Shown here piece by piece: positions 6,933 to 16,600 of a DNA stretch of 33,343 nucleotides. A model generated the notes under the pieces. It worked only from the letters and a program-made list of their open reading frames with translations, did no database searches and was not told the origin of the DNA. Both the position numbers and the translations under genes were made by a program. Each line of letters begins with the position of its first letter. Within the stretch, counting starts at the first letter, position 1. This DNA is from Helicobacteraceae bacterium (GTDB taxonomy: Bacteria > Campylobacterota > Campylobacteria > Campylobacterales > Sulfurimonadaceae): positions 1-33,343 of the forward strand of contig JAGXIA010000090.1 of NCBI GenBank assembly GCA_024635885.1, read 5' to 3'.

Positions 6933-8030
6933 ATGGATGATTACGAATATACAGAACTATTAAAAAATATAGAAATAAAAATTAACAATATTGCAGGCGT
7001 AGTTGAGCCCGAAAAAATACAAAGCAGACTACTTGAAATAAAAGAGTTGGAAAATGATCAAGATTTTTGGAACGATGCTTCCTTTGCTGCAGTAATACAA
7101 AAGGAAAAAACGCAACTCCAAAGAAAGCTAGATAAATTTTATGTTGCTAACGATGCACTAAATGATGCTTTAGAGCTTCATGACATGTCCAAAGAGGAAA
7201 AGGATGAAGAATCACTTGGCGCTCTCTATGATGATGCTGGCGCACTTGAAAAGCTTATAAGAGATATGGAGATAGAAGTTCTGCTCAGTGGTGAAAATGA
7301 TGCAAACAATGCGATTCTTTCCATTCACCCGGGAGCTGGCGGAACTGAGAGTCAGGACTGGGCAGAGATGCTTTTAAGAATGTATAAACGCTGGGCTGAA
7401 AGACACCACTTTAAAGTTGAAGTTCTTGATTATCAAAATGGAGAAGAAGCAGGTATCAAAGATGTCTCAATTATGATAAAAGGTGAAAATGCCTATGGTT
7501 ACCTTAAAGTAGAAAACGGTATTCACCGTCTTGTTAGAATTTCACCTTTTGATTCTAACGCCAAAAGACACACCTCTTTTAGTTCGGTTATGGTCTCACC
7601 TGAAATTGATGATGATATTAATATCGTAATTGATGATAAAGATATTCGTGTTGACACATATAGATCAAGCGGAGCGGGTGGTCAGCATGTTAATAAAACA
7701 GAATCTGCAATACGCTTAACGCATATAGCAACAAATGTTATAGTTCAGTGTCAAAATGACAGAAGTCAGCATAAGAATAAAGCTACTGCTATGAAAATGT
7801 TAAGGTCACGACTATATGAATTAGAGCTAGAAGCTCAAAAAGCCGAGAAAGACGGCGTAACAAAAAGTGAGATTGGATGGGGGCATCAAATCCGTTCTTA
7901 TGTGATGCAGCCCTATCAACAGGTAAAAGACTCCAGAAGTAATGAGACCTATTCAAATATTAGTGCAATACTCGATGGCGATATTGATAAGATGATAGAG
8001 GGAGTTTTAATAGCCCAGAATAAATCCTGA
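6933..8030 (+). CDS. prfB: Peptide chain release factor 2
   Basis: RF2 reads UAA and UGA in the ribosomal A site and triggers peptidyl-tRNA hydrolysis. The 365-residue protein has the SPF anticodon-like tripeptide in ISPFDSNAKRHTSF and the catalytic GGQ at residues 249-251 followed by HVNKTESA. The N-terminal coiled-coil domain is in the same frame. There is no internal stop or slippery codon, so this gene lacks the autoregulatory +1 frameshift seen in E. coli. The ATG at 6933 has only a weak ribosome site. It runs divergently from panC, and its stop lies 3 bases from the end of the convergent small membrane-protein gene. Confidence 0.96.
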   Translation: MDDYEYTELLKNIEIKINNIAGVVEPEKIQSRLLEIKELENDQDFWNDASFAAVIQKEKTQLQRKLDKFYVANDALNDALELHDMSKEEKDEESLGALYDDAGALEKLIRDMEIEVLLSGENDANNAILSIHPGAGGTESQDWAEMLLRMYKRWAERHHFKVEVLDYQNGEEAGIKDVSIMIKGENAYGYLKVENGIHRLVRISPFDSNAKRHTSFSSVMVSPEIDDDINIVIDDKDIRVDTYRSSGAGGQHVNKTESAIRLTHIATNVIVQCQNDRSQHKNKATAMKMLRSRLYELELEAQKAEKDGVTKSEIGWGHQIRSYVMQPYQQVKDSRSNETYSNISAILDGDIDKMIEGVLIAQNKS

Positions 8031-8033
8031 TAA

Positions 8034-8366
8034 TTAAGATTCAGGTTCTTCTTCTTTTTTTATAAAGCTATAACCCACAAAACCAACTCCTAAAACCATA
8101 GACAGAATCGTTAAATACTTCATCTGTTTTTCTTGATTGTTTTTGAGTTCTTCTAAATATTCTGAAGAACTCTGTTTTGCTGATTTTGAACTACTGCTTT
8201 GACCTGCAACACTCGCTTCCATTCTGGCGACATTGGCAGCTGCTATTTCAACTTCTGAAAAGCCCTCTTTTGGTGTTACCCAAAAATGTACTATAAAACC
8301 AAGCACTACCATTAAGCCACCGAGGGTTCTTAATATAACTGTTTTATGTTTTAAAAAAAATTCCAA
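8034..8366 (-). CDS. Uncharacterised small membrane protein
   Basis: I do not recognise the family. The protein is about 110 residues with a hydrophobic segment near the N-terminus (LGGLMVVLGFIVHFWV), a polar middle rich in Ser, Lys and Ala (SSSSKSAKQSSS), and a second hydrophobic segment (LTILSMVLGVGFVGYSFI) followed by an acidic tail. Both ends probably face the cytoplasm, with a loop of about 50 residues outside. No ATG is available at the 5' end. I chose the TTG at 8366 because AAAAGGA lies 5 bases upstream; a TTG at 8384 in the same frame has no ribosome site. It is convergent with prfB and divergent from bpt. Confidence 0.65.
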   Translation of the reverse strand: MEFFLKHKTVILRTLGGLMVVLGFIVHFWVTPKEGFSEVEIAAANVARMEASVAGQSSSSKSAKQSSSEYLEELKNNQEKQMKYLTILSMVLGVGFVGYSFIKKEEEPES

Positions 8367-8415
8367 AATATTCCTTTTACTCAAGATTTAATTTGAATTA
8401 TGTCAAACTTCGAGT

Positions 8416-9129
8416 ATGAATCTACTTAAAGAATTTGCCTTAAATGATAAATGTTCTTATCTAAAAGATAAAGAACAGACAACTCACTACAAAATAATTG
8501 ATAATTGTGATGCTTCCCACTGCCAAGAATTAATTGAACGCGGTTACAGACGTTTTGGTAAAATGTATTTTAGACCTATATGTTCCACATGCCAAGAGTG
8601 CCAAAGTATTAAAATTGATGTAGCTAGTTTTGAATTCTCAAAATCACAAAGAAGAGTTATTAAAAAGGGTGAAAAGTTAAAAAGTTATATTCAGGTACCA
8701 ACACTGACTCAAGAACATCTAACTCTATTTAATAAATACCATTTATACATGAAAGATAAAAAAGAGTGGGAGTTTCAAGAAACAACTGCCCAACACTATT
8801 ACAACTCATTTGTAAATGGACATAGTAACTTTGGATATGAAGTTTTGTATTTTGATGGGGATAAACTTATTGGTGTTGACTTAATAGATATCCTTGAAGA
8901 TGGTATTTCTTCAATTTACTTCTATTATGACCCGGATTATACTCAATTTTCCTTGGGAAAATTGTCTTTATATAATCAAATAAAATTTGCCAAAAAAAGT
9001 AATAAAAAGTGGATATATTTGGGTTATTATGTCCAAGAATGCCCTTCCCTGTCCTATAAGGCTCATTACAAACCATATATTACATTAAATGGAAGACCCT
9101 CAGAATATGAAGATTTTAACTGGAGTTAG
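8416..9129 (+). CDS. bpt: Aspartate/glutamate leucyltransferase (N-end rule)
   Basis: This enzyme moves leucine from Leu-tRNA to proteins with N-terminal Asp or Glu, marking them for ClpS/ClpAP degradation. The 237-residue product matches the bacterial ATE/Bpt family in both halves: a Cys-rich N-terminal part with RFGKMYFRPICSTCQEC and a GNAT-like C-terminal part with YFYYDPDY and YLGYYVQECPSLSYKAHYKP. The ATG at 8416 has no convincing ribosome site. Its stop overlaps the convergent downstream gene by 4 bases. One uptake-like word falls on the conserved CSTC cysteines. Older annotations call this family arginyl-tRNA-protein transferase. Confidence 0.93.
   Translation: MNLLKEFALNDKCSYLKDKEQTTHYKIIDNCDASHCQELIERGYRRFGKMYFRPICSTCQECQSIKIDVASFEFSKSQRRVIKKGEKLKSYIQVPTLTQEHLTLFNKYHLYMKDKKEWEFQETTAQHYYNSFVNGHSNFGYEVLYFDGDKLIGVDLIDILEDGISSIYFYYDPDYTQFSLGKLSLYNQIKFAKKSNKKWIYLGYYVQECPSLSYKAHYKPYITLNGRPSEYEDFNWS
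8582..8593 (+). repeat. Uptake-sequence-like word, copy 6 (11 of 12 bases)
   Basis: GTTCCACATGCC: the 11-base core TTCCACATGCC is intact and only the first T differs. It lies sense within bpt, read as Cys-Ser-Thr-Cys, where both cysteines are family-conserved. The coding demand for a Cys codon (TGT) explains the mismatch at the first base. Confidence 0.65.
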
Positions 9130-9791
9130 TCTGCTAACTCTTTTATCTGGTTTTTTCTTATCTCTTTTTTCTTTCTGATGACTTCTGCCTCAAGAGATTT
9201 TTGAAGAGCATCTTGCTTCTCTTTATCGTTTTTTCTAATTCTTTTTATTTTTGCTTCTTCTAACTCTTTTGAAGTAACTCTAAGCTCACGACGATCTTCT
9301 CTCTTTTTTTGTAAGGCTTGATCTTCATCCATATATTCTTGAATGATTCCAGTAGCGTTTATATCATCACTATGTTCAAGGTAATAGTTTATAATATCAG
9401 ATTTATTTTTCTTCGTATCAATAAGTCCGCTATTCACCATTTGAGAAAACAGTAAATTATCTTCATTGTTCATTGAATACTCAAAGTTATTCTTAACGCT
9501 TCTAAGAAAAAAATCATTCATTTTTGCCAGTTCTCTCAATTCTCCTAAATAAGCTTTTTTATCAATATCTTTACTGCCTTTCTCAATTGAAAAACCATCA
9601 TTTTTGGCTTTATTAACATCAGCAATATACTTATTTATCTTATCTTCAAAAGAAGAAAATTTTTCTATTTGTTTTAATTTTTCTATTTTCTCAGCATTAT
9701 TATATATTGCATCTCCAAGTGTAGAATAAACTTGAGGATTTTGTGCGATTAAAAATGTTGATAATAGAAATAAAATAATAATTTTTTTCAC
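9126..9791 (-). CDS. Uncharacterised secreted protein with charged coiled-coil tail
   Basis: A 221-residue protein of no family I recognise. It begins with a signal peptide (MKKIIILFLLSTFLIAQ; cleavage likely near residue 16), so it is probably periplasmic. The middle is helical and polar. From about residue 155 to the end it is almost wholly Lys, Arg, Glu and Gln in a heptad-like pattern, suggesting a long basic coiled coil. The ATG at 9791 follows an A/T-rich stretch with a weak ribosome site. It ends 4 bases inside the 3' end of bpt and is divergent from a small membrane-protein gene. No partner gene in the window hints at its role. Confidence 0.75.
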   Translation of the reverse strand: MKKIIILFLLSTFLIAQNPQVYSTLGDAIYNNAEKIEKLKQIEKFSSFEDKINKYIADVNKAKNDGFSIEKGSKDIDKKAYLGELRELAKMNDFFLRSVKNNFEYSMNNEDNLLFSQMVNSGLIDTKKNKSDIINYYLEHSDDINATGIIQEYMDEDQALQKKREDRRELRVTSKELEEAKIKRIRKNDKEKQDALQKSLEAEVIRKKKEIRKNQIKELAD

Positions 9792-9837
9792 AATTACACC
9801 TATATATTTTTTATTTTTGAAATTATAGCAGATTATA

Positions 9838-10086
9838 ATGATACAATTTCTTATGATTAAGATATTTAAAATAGAACTTCTATATTTCTTTGCAATACTT
9901 CTTGTACTTACATTTATTCAACATCCGGATCTATTATCATCACCGTTTGCAAGAGTAACATTAATGCAAAAAAACGAGAACTACTTTCATCCTTTACTAT
10001 GGACTCTATCGGTTTACACTGTAGTAGGCATTTTTCGATTTATGTATAAATTAATTAGGGCAGTAAAAAATAAATTTGTAAAATAA
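9838..10086 (+). CDS. Uncharacterised small membrane protein
   Basis: An 82-residue frame with a hydrophobic segment at about residues 8-28 and a second at about 52-70, with a basic C-terminus (KLIRAVKNKFVK), consistent with a two-pass inner-membrane protein. I do not recognise it. There is no good ribosome site before ATG 9838; an in-frame ATG at 9853 is an alternative start. It lies alone between a divergent secreted-protein gene and the 3' end of fusA. Strong hydrophobic periodicity and normal codon use make it more likely real than chance, but only moderately so. Confidence 0.55.
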   Translation: MIQFLMIKIFKIELLYFFAILLVLTFIQHPDLLSSPFARVTLMQKNENYFHPLLWTLSVYTVVGIFRFMYKLIRAVKNKFVK

Positions 10087-10148
10087 CTCTCTATAATTAT
10101 CGTAAAAATTGTAATTTAATTGAAAAGTCTTGTAGTTAAATATGAGGA

Positions 10149-10177
10149 TTAAGTACTTCCGCTATGGAAGCACTTAA
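10149..10177 (-). terminator. Hairpin after fusA
   Basis: Arms ttaagt-a-cttcc and ggaag-c-acttaa form an 11-pair stem with one A/C mismatch and a 5-base loop, 4 bases past the fusA stop. The downstream T-tract is weak, so termination may be partial. It would close the rpsL-rpsG-fusA operon. Confidence 0.6.
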
Positions 10178-10181
10178 GTAG

Positions 10182-12269
10182 TTACCCGTTTCTTTTTTTC
10201 TGAATTTCTTCAGATACATTTTTTGGAACTTCTTCGTAATGGTGAAATTCCATAGAGTAAGTAGCTCTACCTTGAGTTGCAGAACGAAGGTCAGTTGAGT
10301 AACCAAACATTTCAGCAAGTGGAACAGATGCGTCAACAATTTTGTTACCTGAACGGTCACTCATATTGCTAATTTGACCACGACGACGGTTAAGGTCACC
10401 AATAACATCACCCATATAGTCTTCAGGAACTTCAACTTCAACTTTCATCATTGGCTCTAAGATAGCTGGTTTAGCTTTTCTACAAGCTTCTTTAAATCCC
10501 ATTGAAGCAGCAAGTTTAAATGCCATCTCATTCGAGTCAACATCATGGTATGAACCGTCATAAAGTGTAATATCCATATCTTCCATTGGGTAACCCGCAA
10601 GTACACCAGCAGCCATAGACTCTCTACAACCCTTTTCAACAGCAGGAATATACTCTTTCGGAATAGCTCCACCTTTGATATCATTATGAAATACAAAACC
10701 TGTACCAGCTTCACCAGGTGCAACTGTAAGATAAACGTGACCAAATGCACCACGTCCACCTGACTGTTTAGCATATTTATATTCTTGTTTAACTGTCTCT
10801 TTAATTGTTTCACGGTAAGAAACTTGTGGAGCACCTACTTCAGCATCAACAGAAAATTCTCTTTTCATTCTATCAACAAGAATTTCAAGGTGTAACTCAC
10901 CCATTCCTGAAATAATAGTTTGACCTGTCTCTTCATCAGTAGCAACTCTAAAAGATGGATCTTCAGCAGCTAGTTTACTAAGTGCGACACCCATTTTTTC
11001 TTGGTCGGCTTTAGTTTTTGGTTCAACTGCAACAGAGATAACTGGTTCTGGGAAGTCCATTCTTTCAAGAACAACTTTTTCACCAATAACTAAAGTATCA
11101 CCAGTTGTAGTCGATTTCAGACCAACAACCGCACCGATTTCACCAGCATAAATTTCTTTAACTTCTTCACGCTTGATAGCATGCATTTTCACAATACGTC
11201 CGATTCTCTCTTTTTTGTCTTTAGTAGTATTATGAACGAATGAACCTGCTTCTAGTGAACCACGGTAAACACGAATAAAAGTTAGTACTCCAACAAATGG
11301 ATCTGTCATTATTTTAAATGCCAAAGCTGCAAAATCACCCTCATTTGTAGATGGAACCGCTACATGAACTTCTTCATCATCCATCATCGAGCCAGTAATC
11401 GGGGCACACTCTGTTGGCGAAGGTAAGTATGCAAGAACAGCGTCTAGCAAAGTCTGAATACCTTTGTTTTTAAACGCTGTACCACAAGTCATAGGAACAA
11501 TTGCCATACCTAGAGTAGCGGCTTTAATAGCTGCTGTAATTTCTGCTTCTGAAATTTCTTCACCCTCTAAGAATTTTTCTGCAAATTCTTCATTACCATC
11601 AACTTCAGAAATAGACTCAAGCATTTTTTCTCTATATTCTTCAGCTTTATCTTGTAAATTAGCAGGAATCTTTTCTACATGGTAATTAGAACCCATAGCA
11701 GCATCTTTATCCCATACAATTGCATTCATAGTAACAAGGTCTACAACACCGTCAAATTCAGCTTCAGCACCGATTGGAATTTGAATAGGAACCGGATTAC
11801 CTTTTAGACGGTCACGAATTTGACGCTCAACTTCATAAAAGTCTGCACCAGTTCTGTCCATTTTGTTAACAAAAACAACTGATGGAACTTTATAACGATT
11901 TCTTTGTCTCCAAACTGTTTCGGATTGAGGTTGAACACCACCAACAGCACAGAATACTGAAACAGCACCATCAAGAACACGCATAGAACGTTCAACTTCA
12001 ATAGTGAAGTCAACGTGACCCGGAGTATCGATAATATTTATCTGTACACCTTCCCACTCACAAGTTGTTGCAGCAGAAGTAATTGTAATACCTCTTTCTT
12101 GCTCTTGTTCCATCCAGTCCATAGTAGCAGCACCATCATGTACCTCACCTATTTTATGCTCACGCCCTGTATAGAATAAAATTCTTTCTGTTGCAGTTGT
12201 TTTACCAGCATCAATATGTGCAGCAATACCGATATTTCTTACGTCTTCTAATTTGTGACTTCTTGCCAT
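10182..12269 (-). CDS. fusA: Elongation factor G
   Basis: EF-G is the GTPase that drives ribosomal translocation and, with RRF, ribosome recycling. The 695-residue protein is full length with AHIDAGKTT (G1), DTPGHVDF (G3) and NKMDRTGAD (G4) at the N-terminus, followed by the domain II-V sequences through LAEMFGYSTDLRSATQGR. The ATG at 12269 lies after a 194-base leader that contains several hairpins behind rpsG. It is the last gene of the str operon here; tuf is not part of this operon but sits with the tRNA cluster about 13 kb away. Confidence 0.98.
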   Translation of the reverse strand: MARSHKLEDVRNIGIAAHIDAGKTTATERILFYTGREHKIGEVHDGAATMDWMEQEQERGITITSAATTCEWEGVQINIIDTPGHVDFTIEVERSMRVLDGAVSVFCAVGGVQPQSETVWRQRNRYKVPSVVFVNKMDRTGADFYEVERQIRDRLKGNPVPIQIPIGAEAEFDGVVDLVTMNAIVWDKDAAMGSNYHVEKIPANLQDKAEEYREKMLESISEVDGNEEFAEKFLEGEEISEAEITAAIKAATLGMAIVPMTCGTAFKNKGIQTLLDAVLAYLPSPTECAPITGSMMDDEEVHVAVPSTNEGDFAALAFKIMTDPFVGVLTFIRVYRGSLEAGSFVHNTTKDKKERIGRIVKMHAIKREEVKEIYAGEIGAVVGLKSTTTGDTLVIGEKVVLERMDFPEPVISVAVEPKTKADQEKMGVALSKLAAEDPSFRVATDEETGQTIISGMGELHLEILVDRMKREFSVDAEVGAPQVSYRETIKETVKQEYKYAKQSGGRGAFGHVYLTVAPGEAGTGFVFHNDIKGGAIPKEYIPAVEKGCRESMAAGVLAGYPMEDMDITLYDGSYHDVDSNEMAFKLAASMGFKEACRKAKPAILEPMMKVEVEVPEDYMGDVIGDLNRRRGQISNMSDRSGNKIVDASVPLAEMFGYSTDLRSATQGRATYSMEFHHYEEVPKNVSEEIQKKRNG

Positions 12270-12301
12270 GTTTAGTACCTTGTTTAATTAGTTGAGAGAT
12301 A

Positions 12302-12446
12302 ACCTCTTTTATAAATAAAATTTATTTACTTACAAAAGAGGTGATTCCAAAAATGTTTCCATTCTTGTAAAAAGTTTGTTAACAAACTTGAGCCTTACGC
12401 TGAGTAAACCCAGTGTTAACGTAGGTAAGGGAAACTAGTTCCCTTA
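12302..12446 (-). other. Hairpin-rich spacer between rpsG and fusA
   Basis: Three inverted repeats occur in this 194-base gap: acctctttt/aaaagaggt (12302-12310 and 12334-12342), a perfect 18-base palindrome aagtttgttaacaaactt (12372-12389), and taagggaa/ttccctta (12426-12433 and 12439-12446). They could stabilise or process the polycistronic mRNA, partially terminate, or control fusA translation. None has a run of T long enough to call a strong terminator. Confidence 0.45.
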
Positions 12447-12463
12447 ACCTTAAAAGTATAATA

Positions 12464-12931
12464 TTACCAGCGATAGTGAGCGAATGCTTTATTAGCTTCA
12501 GCCATCTTGTAAGTATCTTCTTTTTTCTTGAATGCGTTACCTTTATCTGATGCTGCATCCATTAATTCGTTAGCTAATTTCTCAGCCATTGTTCTTTCGT
12601 TTCTCTTGCGAGAAGAGTCAATTAACCATCTAATAGCTAATGAAAGTTGACGTACAGGGCGTACTTCTACTGGAACTTGGTAAGTAGCACCACCAACACG
12701 GCGACTTTTCACTTCGATGATTGGTTTCACATTATCAATAGCTTCATTGAATGTGTCTATACCACTTTTTTCACCACGAGAGCTAATGATATCCATTGCA
12801 CTGTAAATGATTTTTTCTGCTGCAGATTTTTTACCATCATACATAACTTTATTTATAAATTTTGTTAAAACTTTGCTTCCATAAACAGGATCTTGCATAA
12901 TTTCACGAACGGGAGCTTTTCTTCTTCTCAT
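12464..12931 (-). CDS. rpsG: 30S ribosomal protein S7
   Basis: S7 nucleates assembly of the 30S head and contacts E-site tRNA. The 155-residue product begins MRRRKAPVREIMQDPVYGS and ends HYRW, as usual for the short form of the family. It contains VGGATYQVPVEV and RWLIDSSRKR, which contact 16S rRNA. It follows rpsL by 100 bases. In E. coli S7 is the translational repressor of the str operon; no matching target could be recognised by eye here. Confidence 0.98.
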   Translation of the reverse strand: MRRRKAPVREIMQDPVYGSKVLTKFINKVMYDGKKSAAEKIIYSAMDIISSRGEKSGIDTFNEAIDNVKPIIEVKSRRVGGATYQVPVEVRPVRQLSLAIRWLIDSSRKRNERTMAEKLANELMDAASDKGNAFKKKEDTYKMAEANKAFAHYRW

Positions 12932-13031
12932 ATAATTATTCCTTCTTCAATTTTTTCAAATTTACTCAAAACTTATAAAAAGTCCTGTGCTAGCTTGAGC
13001 ATATTTTTTCAATAAATTTCTATTACAGAAA

Positions 13032-13409
13032 TTATTTAACTTTTGGCTTTTTAGTACCATATTTAGAACGTGCAACAGTACGGTTAGCAACACCTGCAGT
13101 ATCTAATGCACCACGAACGATATGATACTTAACACCAGGTAAATCTTTAATACGACCGCCACGAACTAGAACTATCGAGTGCTCTTGAAGGTTATGACCT
13201 TCACCACCGATATAAGATATAACTTCAAAACCTGAAGTCAAACGAACCTTTGCAACTTTTCTTAAAGCCGAGTTAGGTTTTTTTGGTGTAGTCGTATAAA
13301 CACGAGTACATACACCACGACGCTGTGGACATGAAACTAGAGCTGGTGATTTTGATTTTTTAATCACACGTTTACGCTCATTACGAATCAGTTGATTGAT
13401 TGTAGGCAT
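13032..13409 (-). CDS. rpsL: 30S ribosomal protein S12
   Basis: S12 sits at the decoding centre and governs accuracy. The 125-residue protein carries TTTPKKPNSALRKVAKVRL and GGRIKDLPGVKYH, with the lysines whose replacement gives streptomycin resistance both present, so the site looks wild type. The ATG at 13409 has AAAAGGAA upstream. It heads the str operon. Confidence 0.98.
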   Translation of the reverse strand: MPTINQLIRNERKRVIKKSKSPALVSCPQRRGVCTRVYTTTPKKPNSALRKVAKVRLTSGFEVISYIGGEGHNLQEHSIVLVRGGRIKDLPGVKYHIVRGALDTAGVANRTVARSKYGTKKPKVK

Positions 13410-13464
13410 ACAATTCCTTTTACTTAAATTTCCAGTAGAATTTAACTCCCTAATTGTTTAGAGA

Positions 13465-13470
13465 ATTATA
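13465..13470 (-). promoter_or_regulatory. Probable -10 box of the str operon
   Basis: TATAAT on the minus strand, about 56 bases before the rpsL start. A -35 box is not evident at 16-18 bases, but AT-rich upstream sequence is the rule for this phylum's sigma-70 promoters. Transcription would start near 13457. Confidence 0.5.
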
Positions 13471-13567
13471 GACACGTGATAGTACACAAACTGTAATTAA
13501 AGTTAGCTTATTTTAAGTATGAATTAATATTTATAATTTGTAATGGGAAGTTTTGTAGATTTACTCA

Positions 13568-13597
13568 GTTGGCATGTGGAAGTTTCCACATGCCAAC
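13568..13597. repeat. Inverted pair of uptake-like words (copies 7 and 8), probable rpoC terminator
   Basis: gttggcatgtggaa and ttccacatgccaac form a perfect 14-base inverted repeat around the 2-base centre gt. The right half (13583-13594) is an exact TTTCCACATGCC; the left half is 11 of 12. It lies 18 bases past the rpoC stop in the spacer before rpsL. In Neisseria and Haemophilus uptake sequences are often found as such inverted pairs serving as terminators. There is no long T-run, so terminator strength is uncertain. Confidence 0.7.
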
Positions 13598-13615
13598 CCG
13601 ATTAAGAATTAAAGA

Positions 13616-16600
13616 CTAGTTTGCTTCACTCTTAAACATAATTTCTTGATTTTTATATATACCAGTTCCAACAGGAATAGTACGACCAATAATTACATTT
13701 TCTTTTAAATTATTCAAATCATCTACTTTTGCCGATACAGCCGCTTCCGTCAATACTTTCGTAGTATCTTGGAACGAGGCAGCTGATATTATACTATCAG
13801 CAGAAACAGCAGCTCTTGTGATACCAACCAAGAACGGTTCTGCAAGGGCAGGACGACCACCTAGACGGATAATTTTTTCATTTTCTTGTGCAAATTTTGC
13901 TTTAGAAATTAAATCACCTTGAATAAATTTAGTGTCTCCAGATTGAACAATTTTAATTTGTCTTAGCATTTGAGTAAAGATAACTTCAATATGCTTATCT
14001 GCAATATTAACACCTTGAGATCGGTATACTTGCTGTACTTCACTCACTAAGTAATTATAAAGTGCTTTTACACCCATAATACGAAGAAGTTCATGAGATG
14101 AAATAATACCACTTGTCAATCTCTCACCAGCATGAACAAAATCACCCGCGCTTACAACAGGAACATGAGATTTATCAACAAAATAATCTTTAATAATTCC
14201 ATTCTCTGAAGAAACAACAATTCTTATTTTACCACGGAGCATCTTACCAAAACTTACTGTTCCGTCAATCTCTGAGATTAGCGCAGTAGCTTTTGGACGA
14301 CGACCTTCAAAAAGTTCAGATACACGAGGAAGACCCCCAGTAATATCACTAGATTTTTGAAGTGCTTTAGGTGTTTTGGCAATGATATCAGCAACTTTAA
14401 CCGTTCCACCATCTGCAACAAACAGAGATGACTTAGGATCTATTTGATATCTTAATAACTCACCATTTTCAGTTGCTAAAACTATTGTTGGTTTATAGTC
14501 AGCTGGAATATGGTCATTAATCATTAAACGCGTTTTACCTGTAAGTTCGTCAAACTGCTCTGTTGCAGTAGCACCGATAATAATGTCTTCAAATTTTACT
14601 GTACCGTTTGCTTCTGTAATAACAGGATTAGAATATGGATCCCATTCAGCAATAACTACAGACTCATCTGAAGATGGCTTAGCTATAAGTGTAGATACAT
14701 CAACATTCTCATTATCATCAGCAACAATCACAGAACCACGAGCAATATAATGTCTCACAGCTTCACGATTGTTAGCATCTATAACAGTAGCAAATAGACC
14801 TTTTTCAACAACCTCATATCCAGATTTTAGTCCTTCAAATCTTTCTAAGTAATCACCTTTAAGAATGAAGTATTTAACGACACCATTCTCTTTAGCTAAA
14901 ATCTTTTGTGTAACTGGAGCACCATTGTTTACTAACAGTTCTGATGCATAAGGAATACGACTTGGGACATTCCAACCATCTTTAATTGTTTCAACAATTG
15001 ATTCATGTTCTTTTACTTCCATTCCACTTTCGTAAGGGAAGTAGTACTTACCTTCAATCTGTCCACCAATACCAGCCAATTCATTTGGTTTAGCAATCTC
15101 TATTTTACGAAGAGAATAGCGTACAGTGTCAGTTTTAGAAATAATACTCACAACTACTTCATCATGAATAGTCTGTATGTCAATTTTTCCATCAAATGGT
15201 GCTTTTATTTTAGGTTCAACTAATAGTACGGCAGCATTTCTGCGGTTCGCAACTATATTTTTACCATCTTTAGAAGCATAAGTTTTCAGGTTATAGTAAC
15301 GAATAAAACCTTCTTTTTCAGCTATTACTTGTCTCTCTTGGGCAGTTGAAGAAGCCGTTCCACCAACGTGGAAAGTTCTAAGTGTAAGCTGTGTACCCGG
15401 CTCACCAATTGATTGTGCAGCAACAATACCGACAGCTTCACCTGTACGAACTATATGACCAGTTGCAAGATTCACACCATAACATAATGCACAAATTCCA
15501 TTTTCACTTTTACAAGTTGTAGGAGTTCTGATATGTGCTGTTTTGATTCCAGCTTCTGAAATTGTTTTAGCACTCAATTCATCAAGAAGAGTTCCCTCAG
15601 CATAAAGGATCTCATTACTGATAGGATCAATAATATCATCAGATAAAACTCTACCGTTGAGTCTGTCTTCTAAAGACTCAATCAAAGTATTTTGATCACT
15701 AATATCTGAAATTTCAATACCCTCGTGAGTATGACAATCATGTTCAACAACTTTAACATTTTGAGCAACATCAACTAGTTTACGAGTTAAGTAACCAGCA
15801 TTTGCTGTCTTAAGTGCTGTATCGGCAAGACCTTTTCTAGCACCGTGAGTTGAAAGAAAGTACTCAATTACATTCAGACCCTCTTTAAAGTTAGAGATAA
15901 TCGGAGTTTCAATAATTTCACCACTTGGTTTAGCCATAAGACCACGCATACCAGCTAGCTGACGAATTTGAGCGGCAGAACCACGAGCACCAGAATCAGC
16001 CATCATATGAATAGAGTTAAATCCATCTTTATCAGTCTGAACTAAATCCATCATCTGAGTCGCAAGTGTATTATTAGTATCAGTCCAAACATCAATAATT
16101 TTGTTGTATCTTTCCTGTTCCGTTAATAGACCAGCTTCATATTGTTTTTGAATTTCAAGTACTCTGTTTTTAGAATCAGCAATTTTAGCCGCTTTTGTTT
16201 CAGGAACTATAATATCTGCAATAGATATTGATACTCCTGATTCTGTCGCGTGCTTAAAACCTAAGTCTTTCAAATCATCCAAAAATCTTGCTGTTACACC
16301 AATACCACCATGTTTTTGAACATAATCAACAGCTTCGTTAATATACTTTTTCTTCATTACTCTATTCCATATTTCGACAGGAACAAAAGAAGGCAATATA
16401 TCTTTAAGAAGCATACGTCCAGCAGTTGTATGTATTATACGTCCATCTACACGAGTTCTTATTTTTGCATGTATGTCAAGTGCATCATGCTCTATTGCAA
16501 TTCTTACTTCATCAACATTTGCGAAAAGTTTATTAGAGCCTTTAACACCATTTTTTTCTAAAGTAATATAATAAATACCAAGTACCATATCCTGAGAAGG

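Noticed and set aside
6933..8030. Programmed +1 frameshift in prfB
   Set aside because: The frame is continuous from the start to the GGQ domain, with no in-frame TGA or CTT-TGA-C slippery site.
10136..12013. Extra frames overlapping fusA on the same strand
   Set aside because: They are shifted readings of EF-G codons with no recognisable protein features.
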